In this document: positions 37,786-47,340 of the stretch, one piece after another
Layout of the letters: each line of letters opens with the position of its first letter
Numbering within the stretch: the first letter of the stretch is position 1
NCBI GenBank assembly: GCA_026874595.1
Contig: JAPPUL010000087.1
Coordinates: forward strand, 1 to 64,000
Length of the DNA: 64,000 nt
Direction: 5' to 3'
Source of the DNA: Sipunculus nudus
Lineage: Eukaryota; Annelida; Sipuncula; Golfingiida; Sipunculidae
Notes under the pieces: generated by a model
Seen by the model: only the letters and a program-made list of their open reading frames with translations
What the model was told of the DNA's origin: nothing
Databases searched by the model: none
Made by a program: the position numbers and the translations under genes

Positions 37786-39168
37786 ATGTACTTTAATAAT
37801 CTTGTAAAGAAAAAGAGTTACTATTATTTAGTAATAAAATTACTTGTTATCGTTATTCTTTTATATCTTGTTGAAAATGTTTATAGCAAACCTTACGGTC
37901 TTCGTGATACTAAAAAGACTGTCCAATTTGATACGACAATAGAGTTTAATTACATCTTTCTTGACCACGAATCATTTGTGCAATTTGTATTAATAGAAGA
38001 GCTAACCTTTGGCAAGATAGACCTTGGTTTTGGGATATATCTACCACTTAGCCTAAACAATGAATATGTAGTTAGACCCATCCATTACAACAGTTTATAC
38101 GGACTTCTTGGCCTTTTATATTATGTACAGTACGGGCAATACGAAGCAAATCCGTTGGCAATCAAGGTAAGCGAGATAAAAGACTTTACACTTGGCTCTG
38201 GTTTTATCTTAGAAAGATATTATAATACGATGTCATTTCCTGAGATACGAAAGATAGGTCTTGATTTTGAGTTTCGGAAGTGGGGGGTGGTTTTTGATGC
38301 AATAATAGGCGAGCTTGCAACACAAAATATAATAGGAGGTAGGCTTGCATTAAATACAGGCAAAATACTTGACACAAAAAATATAGTACTTAACTCTCTT
38401 GAAATAGGCTTTACAGGCGTTGTAGATATATATCCAAGACAACTTTCGACTGTTAGAATATTTGATAGGGTACGACATAAAATAGTTTTAGATCGCGCTT
38501 CAGGAGATAAGGTATTATATATACTTGGTGGAGATTTAAGCTTTAACTTTTACAAGACAGAAAAAGTGCTACTTGGTCTTTATGCGGATGGCGGATATAT
38601 GAGTTTAGGGGGATATGGAATTGGTTATGGGCTTAATTTATGGGGCTATCCGGTTGCAGGCTTATCATTTGAAATTAATTACAAGATGCAAATACTACAC
38701 TCATTTGAAGGCTTTATACCATCCTACTTTAATTCAATATACGATTATGAAAAACGTAGTAAACGAGATTTACTTGACACAAAAGAAAAGCAACATGAAA
38801 TAGGGATAAAGGCAGAACTTGGCTTTTACTTTTTCGATAAGAGAATAAGTCTAAAGTTAGCGTACGCAGATTACAATTTAGGAGATGGACTTGCAAAACC
38901 TCATTTTCTTATTAAGTTATCAGTAGTAAATATACCCAAAAGGTTTTATACAACGATAACATATGAAGATTATAGCTTCACCTTTCCGAATATAAGTAAT
39001 GTGCGACATAGAGGAAGTCATTTTCTAATAGAAATATTATACGGATTTACACCTTTAATGGAATTTGGATTTTCAACAAGAAAGAATTTCATTATACAAG
39101 ATTTTGGAAATACGCAAGGAACAGATACCCTACTTACAATAAGCGTATTCGGAAAGGTTTTATTCTAA
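37786..39168 (+). CDS. Putative outer-membrane beta-barrel protein
   Basis: About 460 residues; GTG 37783 and ATG 37786 could both start it, with AGG close by. A signal peptide (LVIKLLVIVILLYLVENVYS) precedes alternating aromatic and polar strands (GKIDLGFGIYLPLSL, ISLKLAYADYNLGDGL, YTTITYEDYSFTF), and the last residue is phenylalanine (GKVLF) as in many barrels inserted by the BAM machinery. No known porin family is recognised. It is followed after 81 bp by another barrel gene on the same strand. The 3' end is a duplicated TTTTATTCTAA. Confidence 0.65.
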   Translation: MYFNNLVKKKSYYYLVIKLLVIVILLYLVENVYSKPYGLRDTKKTVQFDTTIEFNYIFLDHESFVQFVLIEELTFGKIDLGFGIYLPLSLNNEYVVRPIHYNSLYGLLGLLYYVQYGQYEANPLAIKVSEIKDFTLGSGFILERYYNTMSFPEIRKIGLDFEFRKWGVVFDAIIGELATQNIIGGRLALNTGKILDTKNIVLNSLEIGFTGVVDIYPRQLSTVRIFDRVRHKIVLDRASGDKVLYILGGDLSFNFYKTEKVLLGLYADGGYMSLGGYGIGYGLNLWGYPVAGLSFEINYKMQILHSFEGFIPSYFNSIYDYEKRSKRDLLDTKEKQHEIGIKAELGFYFFDKRISLKLAYADYNLGDGLAKPHFLIKLSVVNIPKRFYTTITYEDYSFTFPNISNVRHRGSHFLIEILYGFTPLMEFGFSTRKNFIIQDFGNTQGTDTLLTISVFGKVLF

Positions 39169-39249
39169 GGTTTTATTCTAAGTTAATCTTCTTGCCTCAT
39201 AATCACAAAAAAAGCAGATCCAAATAAAAGGAGAAATAAAAGGAGAAAT

Positions 39250-41346
39250 ATGAGATCGCTAAAATTTAAAGTGCTATTCTTCTTGTTTTTTATTAATATC
39301 TTATTTCTTATTAATATAGGATTAGCCTCCCTCCTACACAGCAAAGAGACAAGTGAAATAAATAACGAGGCACAAATAAGTATATCAGTTGGGGAAGCTA
39401 GCAAAAAGCGTGCTATAAGCAATAAAAGAAAGCTATCTAAAGGGATGTTTGTACGGGAAGGGGACATATTAAAAACCTCTAAAGATGGATATATAGAATT
39501 ACTCTTTGTAAATGGGCAGCGACTTAGGATATACAAAGATAGCGAAGTACTTGTTCAAAGGATTTGGAGCTCTGGGGTAAAACTGACATTATACGAGGGT
39601 ATTATAGGCATACTAAATTCAGATGGGACAGATTTTACTTATGATATAGAAGGACCCTTTTTCAAATTGAAATCAAGCATAAAAGATAAAGGAAATGATA
39701 AGTCGCAAGAATCTGGATTAAATGCGGCAGATACTAATATATTATATATAGAACAAATTAGCAAGCAAAAAGCTAGGCTATTACATAAAAGCGGCTTCTT
39801 ACTAATAAATGCTAACACATTAATAAAAGATATTATACCTAAAACATTTAAGATCCAAGAAAGCGGACTTTATACGCTAAGTGCAGTTAAAGGTATTGAG
39901 AAAGTAGATTTAAAAGATTATGCAGACTACTTAGAAGAGTATGAGGATTTGAATAATATAGCTTTTGAAGAGTCAACGGGAATTGACAAATATGATCCTG
40001 AGTATAGTACTAAGATAGCTTCTGATGAGCTTTTTTATAAGAGGTTAGGAGAATTAAGAACAAGAAAGGAGCTAATTAGAGCATACAGGAGTAAGGATAA
40101 TATATATTACAATATACATACTACTATATTTGCCTACATAAATAAACGTTTTTATGGTGCACTGGGCTTTTATCCAGAATTTCATATAACTAAGAATATT
40201 CTACTAAGACTTAGATTCCTGCTTTATATACCATATAGTAAGGACGCAGCGTCTATAGCAAATTACTATAATATAGACGAATGGGACTTTGAAAAGGCTA
40301 ATACCTATCTTAATAAGATAGATTTATTTTCATATGAAGATGATACATTTTATCTAAGAATATCTAATATCCCCGAAAAGACTCTATCTAAAGGACTACT
40401 GGTAAAGGATTATACAAATGACTTGTCCTATCCGCAAAGAAGATACTCAGGCCTTAATATTGGGATACGCTCTATATTAATAGATATTGAAGCCTTTTTT
40501 ACAGATATAACCAAATTCAAAACAATGGGATTTCAGGTAGAAAGTAGACCTTTTGCCAATCCTGATGATTACAAATACAAAAACCATTACACAATAGGAC
40601 TTTCATTTAGTGCAGATATTAAAAATGGGCTATTAAACGATAACCCTAGCATATACTTAGGTTCCATAGATATAGGAATACCTATCTTAAGAGATAAAAG
40701 AAAAAATCATGAACTTACTTTCTATACAGAGATAGGCATTGGGGGTTATGAACTTGATAATGCTGCAGTTGCTGCAGAGTTTAATACTACGGCAAATAAA
40801 TTCCATATTACAAAAGGATTCGGCCTTATTGCTGGCTTTAATAGCTTAATACACAAAGTATTCTCATATAATATTAATTATAGATATCTTAGAAGCGGCT
40901 TTGTAAATGAATATATAGACACATTTTATGATATCTTTAAAGAAAATAAATTAAGGGAATTATTAGACCCAACTAAAAAAGATAAACACGGTGTTAATAT
41001 AGGTATTGGACTACATTTTAAAAAGTACCTATCATTACATTCTGAGGTCTATGTAGAAATAGCAAATGTATCGGGAGAGATTAAAACAAAAACTAACTTT
41101 AAATTTGCATTAGAAACATCTAAAGATTTAATACCTTTAGTAAAAGTAAAATTACTTTATATACGAAAAGGGATAACAAGTCCTACAGATTTTGTTCGAG
41201 GCATATTAAAAGATTCTTTTGTTTTATTTAAAACAAACGTTGCACTAACAAGCTATCTTGATATGATAATCTCTTATAGGCATTATGTTGAAGTTGAAAA
41301 ACGGTTTGCTGACCTAATAAGTATAAACTTCGTATTTATTATTTAA
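39250..41346 (+). CDS. FecR-like domain fused to a putative outer-membrane barrel
   Basis: 698 residues. Signal peptide (VLFFLFFINILFLINIGLA). Residues 45-120 resemble a FecR/periplasmic sensing domain (LSKGMFVREGDILKTSKDGY, GQRLRIYKDSEVLV, VKLTLYEGIIGIL). The remainder from about 260 consists of amphipathic strands ending in LISINFVFII, typical of a barrel. FecR domains usually sit in inner-membrane sigma-factor regulators or surface proteins, so this fusion is unusual. The ribosome site AGGAG is present twice in a tandem 12-mer AAATAAAAGGAG (39222-39245). Function unknown; possibly a surface or cargo-binding protein. Confidence 0.65.
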   Translation: MRSLKFKVLFFLFFINILFLINIGLASLLHSKETSEINNEAQISISVGEASKKRAISNKRKLSKGMFVREGDILKTSKDGYIELLFVNGQRLRIYKDSEVLVQRIWSSGVKLTLYEGIIGILNSDGTDFTYDIEGPFFKLKSSIKDKGNDKSQESGLNAADTNILYIEQISKQKARLLHKSGFLLINANTLIKDIIPKTFKIQESGLYTLSAVKGIEKVDLKDYADYLEEYEDLNNIAFEESTGIDKYDPEYSTKIASDELFYKRLGELRTRKELIRAYRSKDNIYYNIHTTIFAYINKRFYGALGFYPEFHITKNILLRLRFLLYIPYSKDAASIANYYNIDEWDFEKANTYLNKIDLFSYEDDTFYLRISNIPEKTLSKGLLVKDYTNDLSYPQRRYSGLNIGIRSILIDIEAFFTDITKFKTMGFQVESRPFANPDDYKYKNHYTIGLSFSADIKNGLLNDNPSIYLGSIDIGIPILRDKRKNHELTFYTEIGIGGYELDNAAVAAEFNTTANKFHITKGFGLIAGFNSLIHKVFSYNINYRYLRSGFVNEYIDTFYDIFKENKLRELLDPTKKDKHGVNIGIGLHFKKYLSLHSEVYVEIANVSGEIKTKTNFKFALETSKDLIPLVKVKLLYIRKGITSPTDFVRGILKDSFVLFKTNVALTSYLDMIISYRHYVEVEKRFADLISINFVFII

Positions 41347-41360
41347 CTTTTATTCTAATT

Positions 41361-41897
41361 TTATTCTAAAAACTCCTTAAGCTTCTTCTCATAAAAAAAC
41401 CACTGCTTTTTAATCTCAGAAGGTATCTGCTGACTAACTTCAACCACTAAATTATTCAATGCACCAAGAAATATATTACTTAATCTTGAATCTTTTAAAA
41501 TAGAGTTAAAGGTAGGATTATAACTAAATCCAGACAAAGCATATAAAAGTATACTTACAAATAAAATAGCTTTAAAGAAATTAATGATGCTACCTAAAAA
41601 ACGATTAACAACACTAAGATATAACTTATCCAGTATATTCTGAATATAAACTCCTAGCTTATTTATCCCATAATTAACGATAATAAATATTAAAACAAAA
41701 CTAACAAGTTTAGCAACGTTACTACCAGAAATAATCTTTAAAATAATATTACTAAGGTCATTGTATAAAACAAATGCAACATATAAGGAAAATAATATAG
41801 AAAACAAAGAGAAAAATACCATAATAAAACCTTGCATATATCCTCTATATGCATAAAACAATAAAAAGCATAGAATAGCAATATCAATTATATTCAT
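41361..41897 (-). CDS. CvpA family membrane protein
   Basis: 178 residues with about four membrane helices (IIDIAILCFLLFYAYRGYMQ, LFSILFSLYVAFVLYNDL, LVSFVLIFIIVNYGINKL, FKAILFVSILLYALSGF) and the CvpA start pattern of helix-YRGYMQGF. Family members act in envelope homeostasis; their precise role is unclear in any organism. The gene lies 7 bp downstream of mtnA on the same strand, so it is probably in one transcript with the tagA-like and mtnA genes. It converges on the FecR-barrel gene. Confidence 0.8.
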   Translation of the reverse strand: MNIIDIAILCFLLFYAYRGYMQGFIMVFFSLFSILFSLYVAFVLYNDLSNIILKIISGSNVAKLVSFVLIFIIVNYGINKLGVYIQNILDKLYLSVVNRFLGSIINFFKAILFVSILLYALSGFSYNPTFNSILKDSRLSNIFLGALNNLVVEVSQQIPSEIKKQWFFYEKKLKEFLE

Positions 41898-41904
41898 ATT
41901 ATTT

Positions 41905-43002
41905 TTATAAAGCTTTCGCTATATTCTCTTTATAAGGCGGCTTAATTACTCCTAGTTCCGTAATTATTGCTGTTATATATTTATTTGGAGTAACATCAAA
42001 TGCAGGAGCGTAGACTTCTACCCCACTCGGAGATACCTGAAAATTGCCTACATTCCTAACCTCATCTGCACTACGTTCCTCTATCGGGATTAGACTGCCA
42101 TCTTCAAGCTCTTTATCAAATGTAGAAATAGGCGCTGCTACGTAAAATGGTATGCCATGATGGTATGCATTTACCGCAAGACTATAAGTCCCTATCTTGT
42201 TTGCTACATCCCCATTTAATGCTATCCTATCTGCTCCCACTATACACGCATTTATACTCTTCGTTTTCATTGTATAACATGCTGCGTTATCCGTTATCAA
42301 AGTTAATGGGATCCCATATTTCATTAACTCCCATGTCGTGAGTCGTGAACCTTGCATTAACGGCCTTGTCTCATCTACATATACATGCACCAACTTCCCG
42401 TCCCCATATGCTTCATATATTACTGCAAGTGCCGTCCCATACCCAGACGTTGCAAGACCTCCTGCATTACAATGCGTTATAACATTAACTTCATTAGAAA
42501 GTAATGTCGCTCCATGCTTGCCTATCATATAAGACCTTTTTAAATCATCTTTATATAAATACTTTGTTTGCTTATATATCTTGTCTACTACCTCTAAGGC
42601 TACTTTACCCTCAGCTATTACATCCGCAACTTGCGATATCCCCCAAAACAAATTTACTGCCGTTGGACGCGTCCCCTTTAAATACTTTATAACCTTAGTC
42701 GCTTCGTCTTTAAATCTTTTATAATCCATCCCTACTAAGTCTTTTACTCCAAGATATACTCCATACGCTCCAACTATTCCCAACGCCGGGGCTCCCCTAA
42801 CTGATAAACGCTTTATTGCCTTGCCAAGTTCTTTATAATTACTTATTTCAAGTATTACTTCCTCTTGCGGTAACCTAGTTTGATCTAATAACTTTATAAC
42901 TTCCCTATCAAAAGAAAGCGTATTTATCTTTTTAAGACCTTCTGGAACTTCTACTTTTTCTTCCTTTTGCCCCTCTATTTCTCCCTCTATCCCTCCAAAC
43001 AC
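41905..43002 (-). CDS. mtnA: S-methyl-5-thioribose-1-phosphate isomerase
   Basis: Methionine salvage enzyme that turns methylthioribose-1-phosphate into the ribulose form. Typical blocks: SVRGAPALGIVGAYGVY, the catalytic cysteine in THCNAGGLATSGYGTAL, and the catalytic aspartate in VGADRIALNGDVANKIGTYSLA. 365 residues; GTG 43002 start inside the preceding gene (16-bp overlap), with an acidic N-terminal extension. In Rhodospirillum-like organisms MtnA also serves a methylthio-alcohol shunt. No other mtn gene is near. Confidence 0.93.
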   Translation of the reverse strand: MFGGIEGEIEGQKEEKVEVPEGLKKINTLSFDREVIKLLDQTRLPQEEVILEISNYKELGKAIKRLSVRGAPALGIVGAYGVYLGVKDLVGMDYKRFKDEATKVIKYLKGTRPTAVNLFWGISQVADVIAEGKVALEVVDKIYKQTKYLYKDDLKRSYMIGKHGATLLSNEVNVITHCNAGGLATSGYGTALAVIYEAYGDGKLVHVYVDETRPLMQGSRLTTWELMKYGIPLTLITDNAACYTMKTKSINACIVGADRIALNGDVANKIGTYSLAVNAYHHGIPFYVAAPISTFDKELEDGSLIPIEERSADEVRNVGNFQVSPSGVEVYAPAFDVTPNKYITAIITELGVIKPPYKENIAKAL

Positions 43003-43799
43003 TCAACTTCTCCTCTTAATACCGTTTTATACATTAAAATATATAGTAAATAATATATTACAAAAAAAGGATATAATATCATCCTCCTCCGAAAGAATCC
43101 TACATCACCCTCCTGTCCAGCTAGAAAGCTTATCTCGTTACTTAGTCCTATACATACACTGCTTTTAAAAAAATCTTTATTCCGATTTATCCATACATCA
43201 TGTTTATACACTCCAAGATCTACCAACAGTATAGTCGGCCCTATCTTCTTTATCTTTTCAAGTATTGCATCCCCTTCCTTCTTTAACTGCTCCTCTGAAT
43301 GTATTGCTAGTATCGTTGTCTCTGGGAAACTTTGTTTTATATATTTATTTATATATATTCCATGTTTTGGCTTGCCGCCTATTAAAAAAAAACGAGACTT
43401 GCTCTTTATTAGATTCTTCATCAAGATTACACTCAAATGTAGTCGCCCTTCCCTAATTAAATGTTCCTTTAAAAGCTCTCGTCGCCTCTCTATTTCTAAA
43501 TATCCAGACCCTTTAACTCCTTCCTTTCTATAACTATTTGTCTCATGAAACTTACCCTTACCAAGCCCTATAACCCCTAAACCCCAAGTGAATACATTAC
43601 CTATCGGAATAACCATTGTCGAGTTTTCATTAAATATCTTACGGAGTCGCTTACTAAAGCACATCTTTACAAATACTCTAAGATCTAGTAATACTATATG
43701 CGCATATTCCCTTCTATCTATTAGTTCCTTTATCTTTATATATAATTCCTCAAGCGGTAATATTGTAAACGTTATCACATTTTGGATCTTAAGACGCAT
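42987..43799 (-). CDS. WecG/TagA/CpsF-like glycosyltransferase, divergent
   Basis: 270 residues. The middle region FFLIGGKPKHGIYINKYIKQ followed by SFPETTILAIHS and a later VDLGVYKHDVWINRNKDFF resembles the substrate-binding core of the WecG/TagA family, which adds N-acetylmannosamine-type sugars to lipid-linked glycans. The conserved glycine-proline loop of that family (LGxPKQE) is replaced by VDLGVYKHDVW, so activity is uncertain. A C-terminal hydrophobic segment (LYPFFVIYYLLYILMYK) could anchor it to the membrane. It overlaps mtnA, so both are likely one transcript with cvpA. Confidence 0.55.
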   Translation of the reverse strand: MRLKIQNVITFTILPLEELYIKIKELIDRREYAHIVLLDLRVFVKMCFSKRLRKIFNENSTMVIPIGNVFTWGLGVIGLGKGKFHETNSYRKEGVKGSGYLEIERRRELLKEHLIREGRLHLSVILMKNLIKSKSRFFLIGGKPKHGIYINKYIKQSFPETTILAIHSEEQLKKEGDAILEKIKKIGPTILLVDLGVYKHDVWINRNKDFFKSSVCIGLSNEISFLAGQEGDVGFFRRRMILYPFFVIYYLLYILMYKTVLRGEVECLEG

Positions 43800-43950
43800 C
43801 GATTAGTTAATATATTTTGTTAATATATCCTCTCCTTCCAGAATATAGGAATATAACCATGAACTATAGCATTCACTGTTTTACTATCTTTAATTCGACC
43901 TATTACTCTACAAGTATAATCTTTTATCTTTATTTATTCCGAAAATCTAT

Positions 43951-44649
43951 CTAGCTTGCAAAATCTATTGTTAGCGAAAGATAGGGGGGCTTGTTACTTA
44001 CCTGCCCTGCAAAATACTTCTGGCCTTTAAGGCATAAATGCTCAAAATAATATTTCGTTACGTCTGTTTCTATTAACCCATTCTTTAATCTATTTCCGCG
44101 TACTTTTGGCTTCATAGATACATGGGTTACCTCTTCTTCTCTATACTCTCCACTGTCAGATATAAATAAACCTACATTCCCAAGACACAACGGTTTTTTT
44201 ACCAACGAGGATGCATACGAAAATGAAGATATCCCAGATAATACTTCTGTTTTCTCATATATCGTTTTTGATAGCTTCTTTATATTCTCCAATATATAAT
44301 AGGCACTGCTGTATATTGCTACGTCGCCTATCGTTACATAACATATATTACTATACCCTTCGCTAAATAAATTTATTATGTCTTTTGCCTGCTTCACCCA
44401 CTCACAACTCTTGTTTTGCATAGTCGTAAGAAGCTCTACTACCTCTGGCATCCGTACAGCATCTACATTATAATATTTATCCGCAAACAAGCTCTTTACT
44501 ATCTGATAAGCCTTTGTCTCTTCTACCTTCCCTCGCCCCGATATCAATATACACTCTGTTTCAAACAAACTCTTTTGTGCCTTCAATGTCATTAATTCAT
44601 AATCTCCAGGCCCAAGTGAGACTATTATTAGTTTATTTAATTTATTCAT
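43951..44649 (-). CDS. cbiL: Tetrapyrrole methylase, precorrin-2/Co-sirohydrochlorin C20-methyltransferase-like (CbiL)
   Basis: 232 residues of the CobI/CbiL methylase family. The N-terminal SAM site is VSLGPGDYELMTLKAQK, followed by CYVTIGDVAIYSSAYYIL and VLSGISSFSYAS, all in expected order. The enzyme would methylate C20 of cobalt-sirohydrochlorin with S-adenosylmethionine. It is the last gene of the riboswitch-controlled operon, 70 bp after the cobalt chelatase, which strongly supports the corrin assignment over sulfate-assimilation or haem homologues. Remaining corrin ring genes are not in this window. Confidence 0.78.
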   Translation of the reverse strand: MNKLNKLIIVSLGPGDYELMTLKAQKSLFETECILISGRGKVEETKAYQIVKSLFADKYYNVDAVRMPEVVELLTTMQNKSCEWVKQAKDIINLFSEGYSNICYVTIGDVAIYSSAYYILENIKKLSKTIYEKTEVLSGISSFSYASSLVKKPLCLGNVGLFISDSGEYREEEVTHVSMKPKVRGNRLKNGLIETDVTKYYFEHLCLKGQKYFAGQVSNKPPYLSLTIDFAS

Positions 44650-44719
44650 TCTTTTATTCTCATGCTTTTAATTTAATTTGTATCTGCGTTTTAAATATCT
44701 TTTACAACAAGCTTTTCTT

Positions 44720-45559
44720 CTAGCACATCTTCGCTATCTCATCCTCTATGTGTTTCTTTATAACTTTACGTACTGACAAAACCTCAAGTAAATAAAATTT
44801 ATCCCCGCTCCCTTCAAGAGAACTTGCTGTGCGTACTTTAAATCCTTCCCCCTCCAAAACCTTCGTTAGCAGCTTATCTACATCTTTACTAAAGTGGGTT
44901 CCGCTTATTAAAAGTAGTGGCACTATTGTTATTTCATTTATTCCCGTCTTTTTGAAACTATTTAACAGGTTAGCCTTCAAATAGTCAAATGTATAAGCTC
45001 CTTCAAGTGCGCATACATAGTTTAAGCTATTTAAGCTATTTAGAAACTCTTTTGTATAACTTATTGCCTGTAACCCCGCTTGTTCGAAATACGGGGCGCC
45101 GTGTACCACATACAAGCACAGCGATTCCTTATTTCGCTCATCTTCTCTTACCCTCGTTGATATGTCATTTAATATCTTACTTGTATCACTTGTTTTTGTG
45201 AATATTGCCTTTGTTGCTCTTATATTTGCCGGCGAGAAGCTTTTAAACCCTTCTACTATCTTTATACAATATTCATGTTCGTCTGTTGGATATAAGTTTA
45301 ACGACAAAACTATTTGTCGCCTGTAGCCTTCTATATCAAGATGGGCCATCGCTTCTATCTGATTCTTATATTCTATTCCCTTTTTTGCCTTCAGATATCT
45401 TAATATCGTTCTCGACGAAAAGGACATATATACATCATAATCTGAAAACTCCTCTTCTATATAACCTTTAAACGATTCGTAGTGCCTTTCTGCTTCTATT
45501 GAACCAAAGGCTGATATTAATATACTTTTATCCTTTTTATAGTGTCTAAACCTTTTCAT
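44720..45559 (-). CDS. cbiK: Sirohydrochlorin cobaltochelatase CbiK-like
   Basis: 279 residues. Inserts Co2+ into sirohydrochlorin in the anaerobic cobalamin route. Metal-binding histidines are likely H in LYVVHGAPYFEQAG and H in LLISGTHFSKDVDK, with the glutamate in CALEGAYTF; the start SILISAFGS resembles the class II chelatase fold. Divergent enough that iron or nickel use cannot be excluded, but the operon (cobalt transporter upstream, corrin methylase downstream, B12 riboswitch) argues for cobalt. A short tandem duplication encodes LNSLNSLN. Gaps to neighbours are 50 and 70 bp. Confidence 0.78.
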   Translation of the reverse strand: MKRFRHYKKDKSILISAFGSIEAERHYESFKGYIEEEFSDYDVYMSFSSRTILRYLKAKKGIEYKNQIEAMAHLDIEGYRRQIVLSLNLYPTDEHEYCIKIVEGFKSFSPANIRATKAIFTKTSDTSKILNDISTRVREDERNKESLCLYVVHGAPYFEQAGLQAISYTKEFLNSLNSLNYVCALEGAYTFDYLKANLLNSFKKTGINEITIVPLLLISGTHFSKDVDKLLTKVLEGEGFKVRTASSLEGSGDKFYLLEVLSVRKVIKKHIEDEIAKMC

Positions 45560-45609
45560 TTATCTTTTTTTCCCTAAATATCTATTTTTATAACTATTTG
45601 ACTTTTTTT

Positions 45610-46467
45610 TTATACCTTATAGCGTGATGCCAAGCTCCATACCTCCTCTTCTGTCCTCGGAAGCCCTTCTTTCTTTATGTCATACCACGATAACATCCCT
45701 TGTCGCCTAAGACCATGAAATAGTTTTGCAACGTAAGGCTGTTTTAAACCATATCCATTCTCATTTATTTCACTTGCAAATATATCTCCTATATCCCCCT
45801 CCCCCACTATCTGTCCCCCATCTAACACTAAAAACTTATCTGCATACGCATAGGCAAAATCCATATTATGTGTACTGAAGATTAAAGTCTTCCCTTCTAT
45901 ATGCAATTTATCAAGCAGTTTATAAAGTTCTTGTTTCCCAACTTCATCTAGGAATACCGTCGGCTCGTCAAATACTATAACCTCACTCCCCATAGATATT
46001 ACACTCGCTATGCATACTCGCTTCTTCTCTCCGTAACTTAATTTATGAATTAAACGTCCTGATAGCTCTTTTATGTTAGTTCGCTTAAGTGCATCCTCTA
46101 CCCTCTCCTTTACTAAAGAGCTACTATAACCTAAATTATGAGGACCAAAGGCTACCTCTTCATACACCGTCGGCCCAAACATATGTATATCCGGATCTTG
46201 AAACACAAACCCAACTTTTCTCCGCAATTCACGAAGTCCATCCTTTTTATACCTTATCTTCTCACCGCAATATAATATTTGTCCGCTTGAGGGTTTTAAA
46301 AGTCCATTTAAATGTTTTAATAATGTCGTTTTGCCACTCCCATTTAATCCTATAACGCAAACCCTATCCCCTGCCTTTATCTTTGTACTCACTCCCTTAA
46401 GTACTTCCTCCCCCATTTTGTAACTATATGATATATCCTCAAGTTCGAATATATTAACATCTTGCAT
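45610..46467 (-). CDS. cbiO: Cobalt ECF transporter ATPase CbiO
   Basis: ATP-hydrolysing subunit of an energy-coupling-factor importer. 285 residues with Walker A GLNGSGKTT (40-48), Q-loop VFQDPDIHMFGP, signature LSYGEKKRVCIA, Walker B EVIVFDEPTVFLD and the switch histidine in IFSTHNMDF. The EcfA-type sequence and the order cbiMN-cbiQ-cbiO fit a dedicated (group I) transporter. Situated 66 bp after cbiQ; the spacer contains a fourfold TTATTTGCC-like tandem repeat. Confidence 0.93.
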   Translation of the reverse strand: MQDVNIFELEDISYSYKMGEEVLKGVSTKIKAGDRVCVIGLNGSGKTTLLKHLNGLLKPSSGQILYCGEKIRYKKDGLRELRRKVGFVFQDPDIHMFGPTVYEEVAFGPHNLGYSSSLVKERVEDALKRTNIKELSGRLIHKLSYGEKKRVCIASVISMGSEVIVFDEPTVFLDEVGKQELYKLLDKLHIEGKTLIFSTHNMDFAYAYADKFLVLDGGQIVGEGDIGDIFASEINENGYGLKQPYVAKLFHGLRRQGMLSWYDIKKEGLPRTEEEVWSLASRYKV

Positions 46468-46533
46468 CTATTTATTTACCTTATTTGCCTTATTTGCCTT
46501 ATCTGCCTTAAACCGCTTACTTAAACCTATTAT

Positions 46534-47313
46534 TTACATATAATTTCTAACAAATATCCAAAACATCAGTATCATCCCTATTACCGTAACGCGCATCATA
46601 GAAAAATTATAACTCCTATTATTTAAAAGCATTATCTTACCCGAATACACCCGCGACTCAAGTACTTCCTCTATGCCATGCATCCCTTTGTATAAGTTAT
46701 AAAACAAGCTATATATCAGTTTAGAAAATGTCCTCAGGCTATTTATATATCCATTATAACCAAGACGAGCCTTTTGAGATTGTATTGTATTATATATGAT
46801 TTTATACATCATAAACATATAGTGATAAGTAAGAACAAGTAGCTCAAGTAATAACCCTGGGACCCGAGCTCGTTTTAGCAAATACATTATATCCATAAAG
46901 GGTGTTGTTAGTATTACAAAAAATAAACTGAATATACAAGATAAAGCCTTTAAAAGCGTAAGTAGCCCTTGCTTTAGACCTGTTTCTAAAAGCACTACAA
47001 TATATGTTTCATTTATCAGGACACTGTAGATAAACGATATGTCTTTGGATAATGGCACTTTGTATACTCCTAATATCAAAGGGAGTATTCCAAGTATTAA
47101 AAAACCTTTAGAGACCAAAAAAAGTCCAACCAAACCTCTTATTGGAAACCCTACCGACAGTATTAAAACCATTGTGAATAATAGGACTAGTAGCGGCATT
47201 AGTAGATTATTGCTTGTAAGCGATAGTAACAAAAAGCCTAAGGACACAAATACTTTCTCAAAGGGATGTATGTCGCTTATTTTATTAGTATACGAAAAAT
47301 CTATAAAATACAA
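46534..47313 (-). CDS. cbiQ: Cobalt ECF transporter transmembrane subunit CbiQ
   Basis: 259 residues with about six hydrophobic helices (LGFLLLSLTSNNLLMPLLVL, GLFLVSKGFLILGILPLI, ILFVVILTTPFMDIMY-like segment) and the coupling-helix region RARVPGLLLELLVLTYHYMF containing a variant of the EcfT Ala-Arg-Gly motifs. It connects the CbiM substrate-binding unit to CbiO. Found 27 bp after cbiMN. Sequence is intact. Confidence 0.88.
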   Translation of the reverse strand: MYFIDFSYTNKISDIHPFEKVFVSLGFLLLSLTSNNLLMPLLVLLFTMVLILSVGFPIRGLVGLFLVSKGFLILGILPLILGVYKVPLSKDISFIYSVLINETYIVVLLETGLKQGLLTLLKALSCIFSLFFVILTTPFMDIMYLLKRARVPGLLLELLVLTYHYMFMMYKIIYNTIQSQKARLGYNGYINSLRTFSKLIYSLFYNLYKGMHGIEEVLESRVYSGKIMLLNNRSYNFSMMRVTVIGMILMFWIFVRNYM

Positions 47314-47340
47314 TCTATCACCTAAACTATCTAGCTCCTC

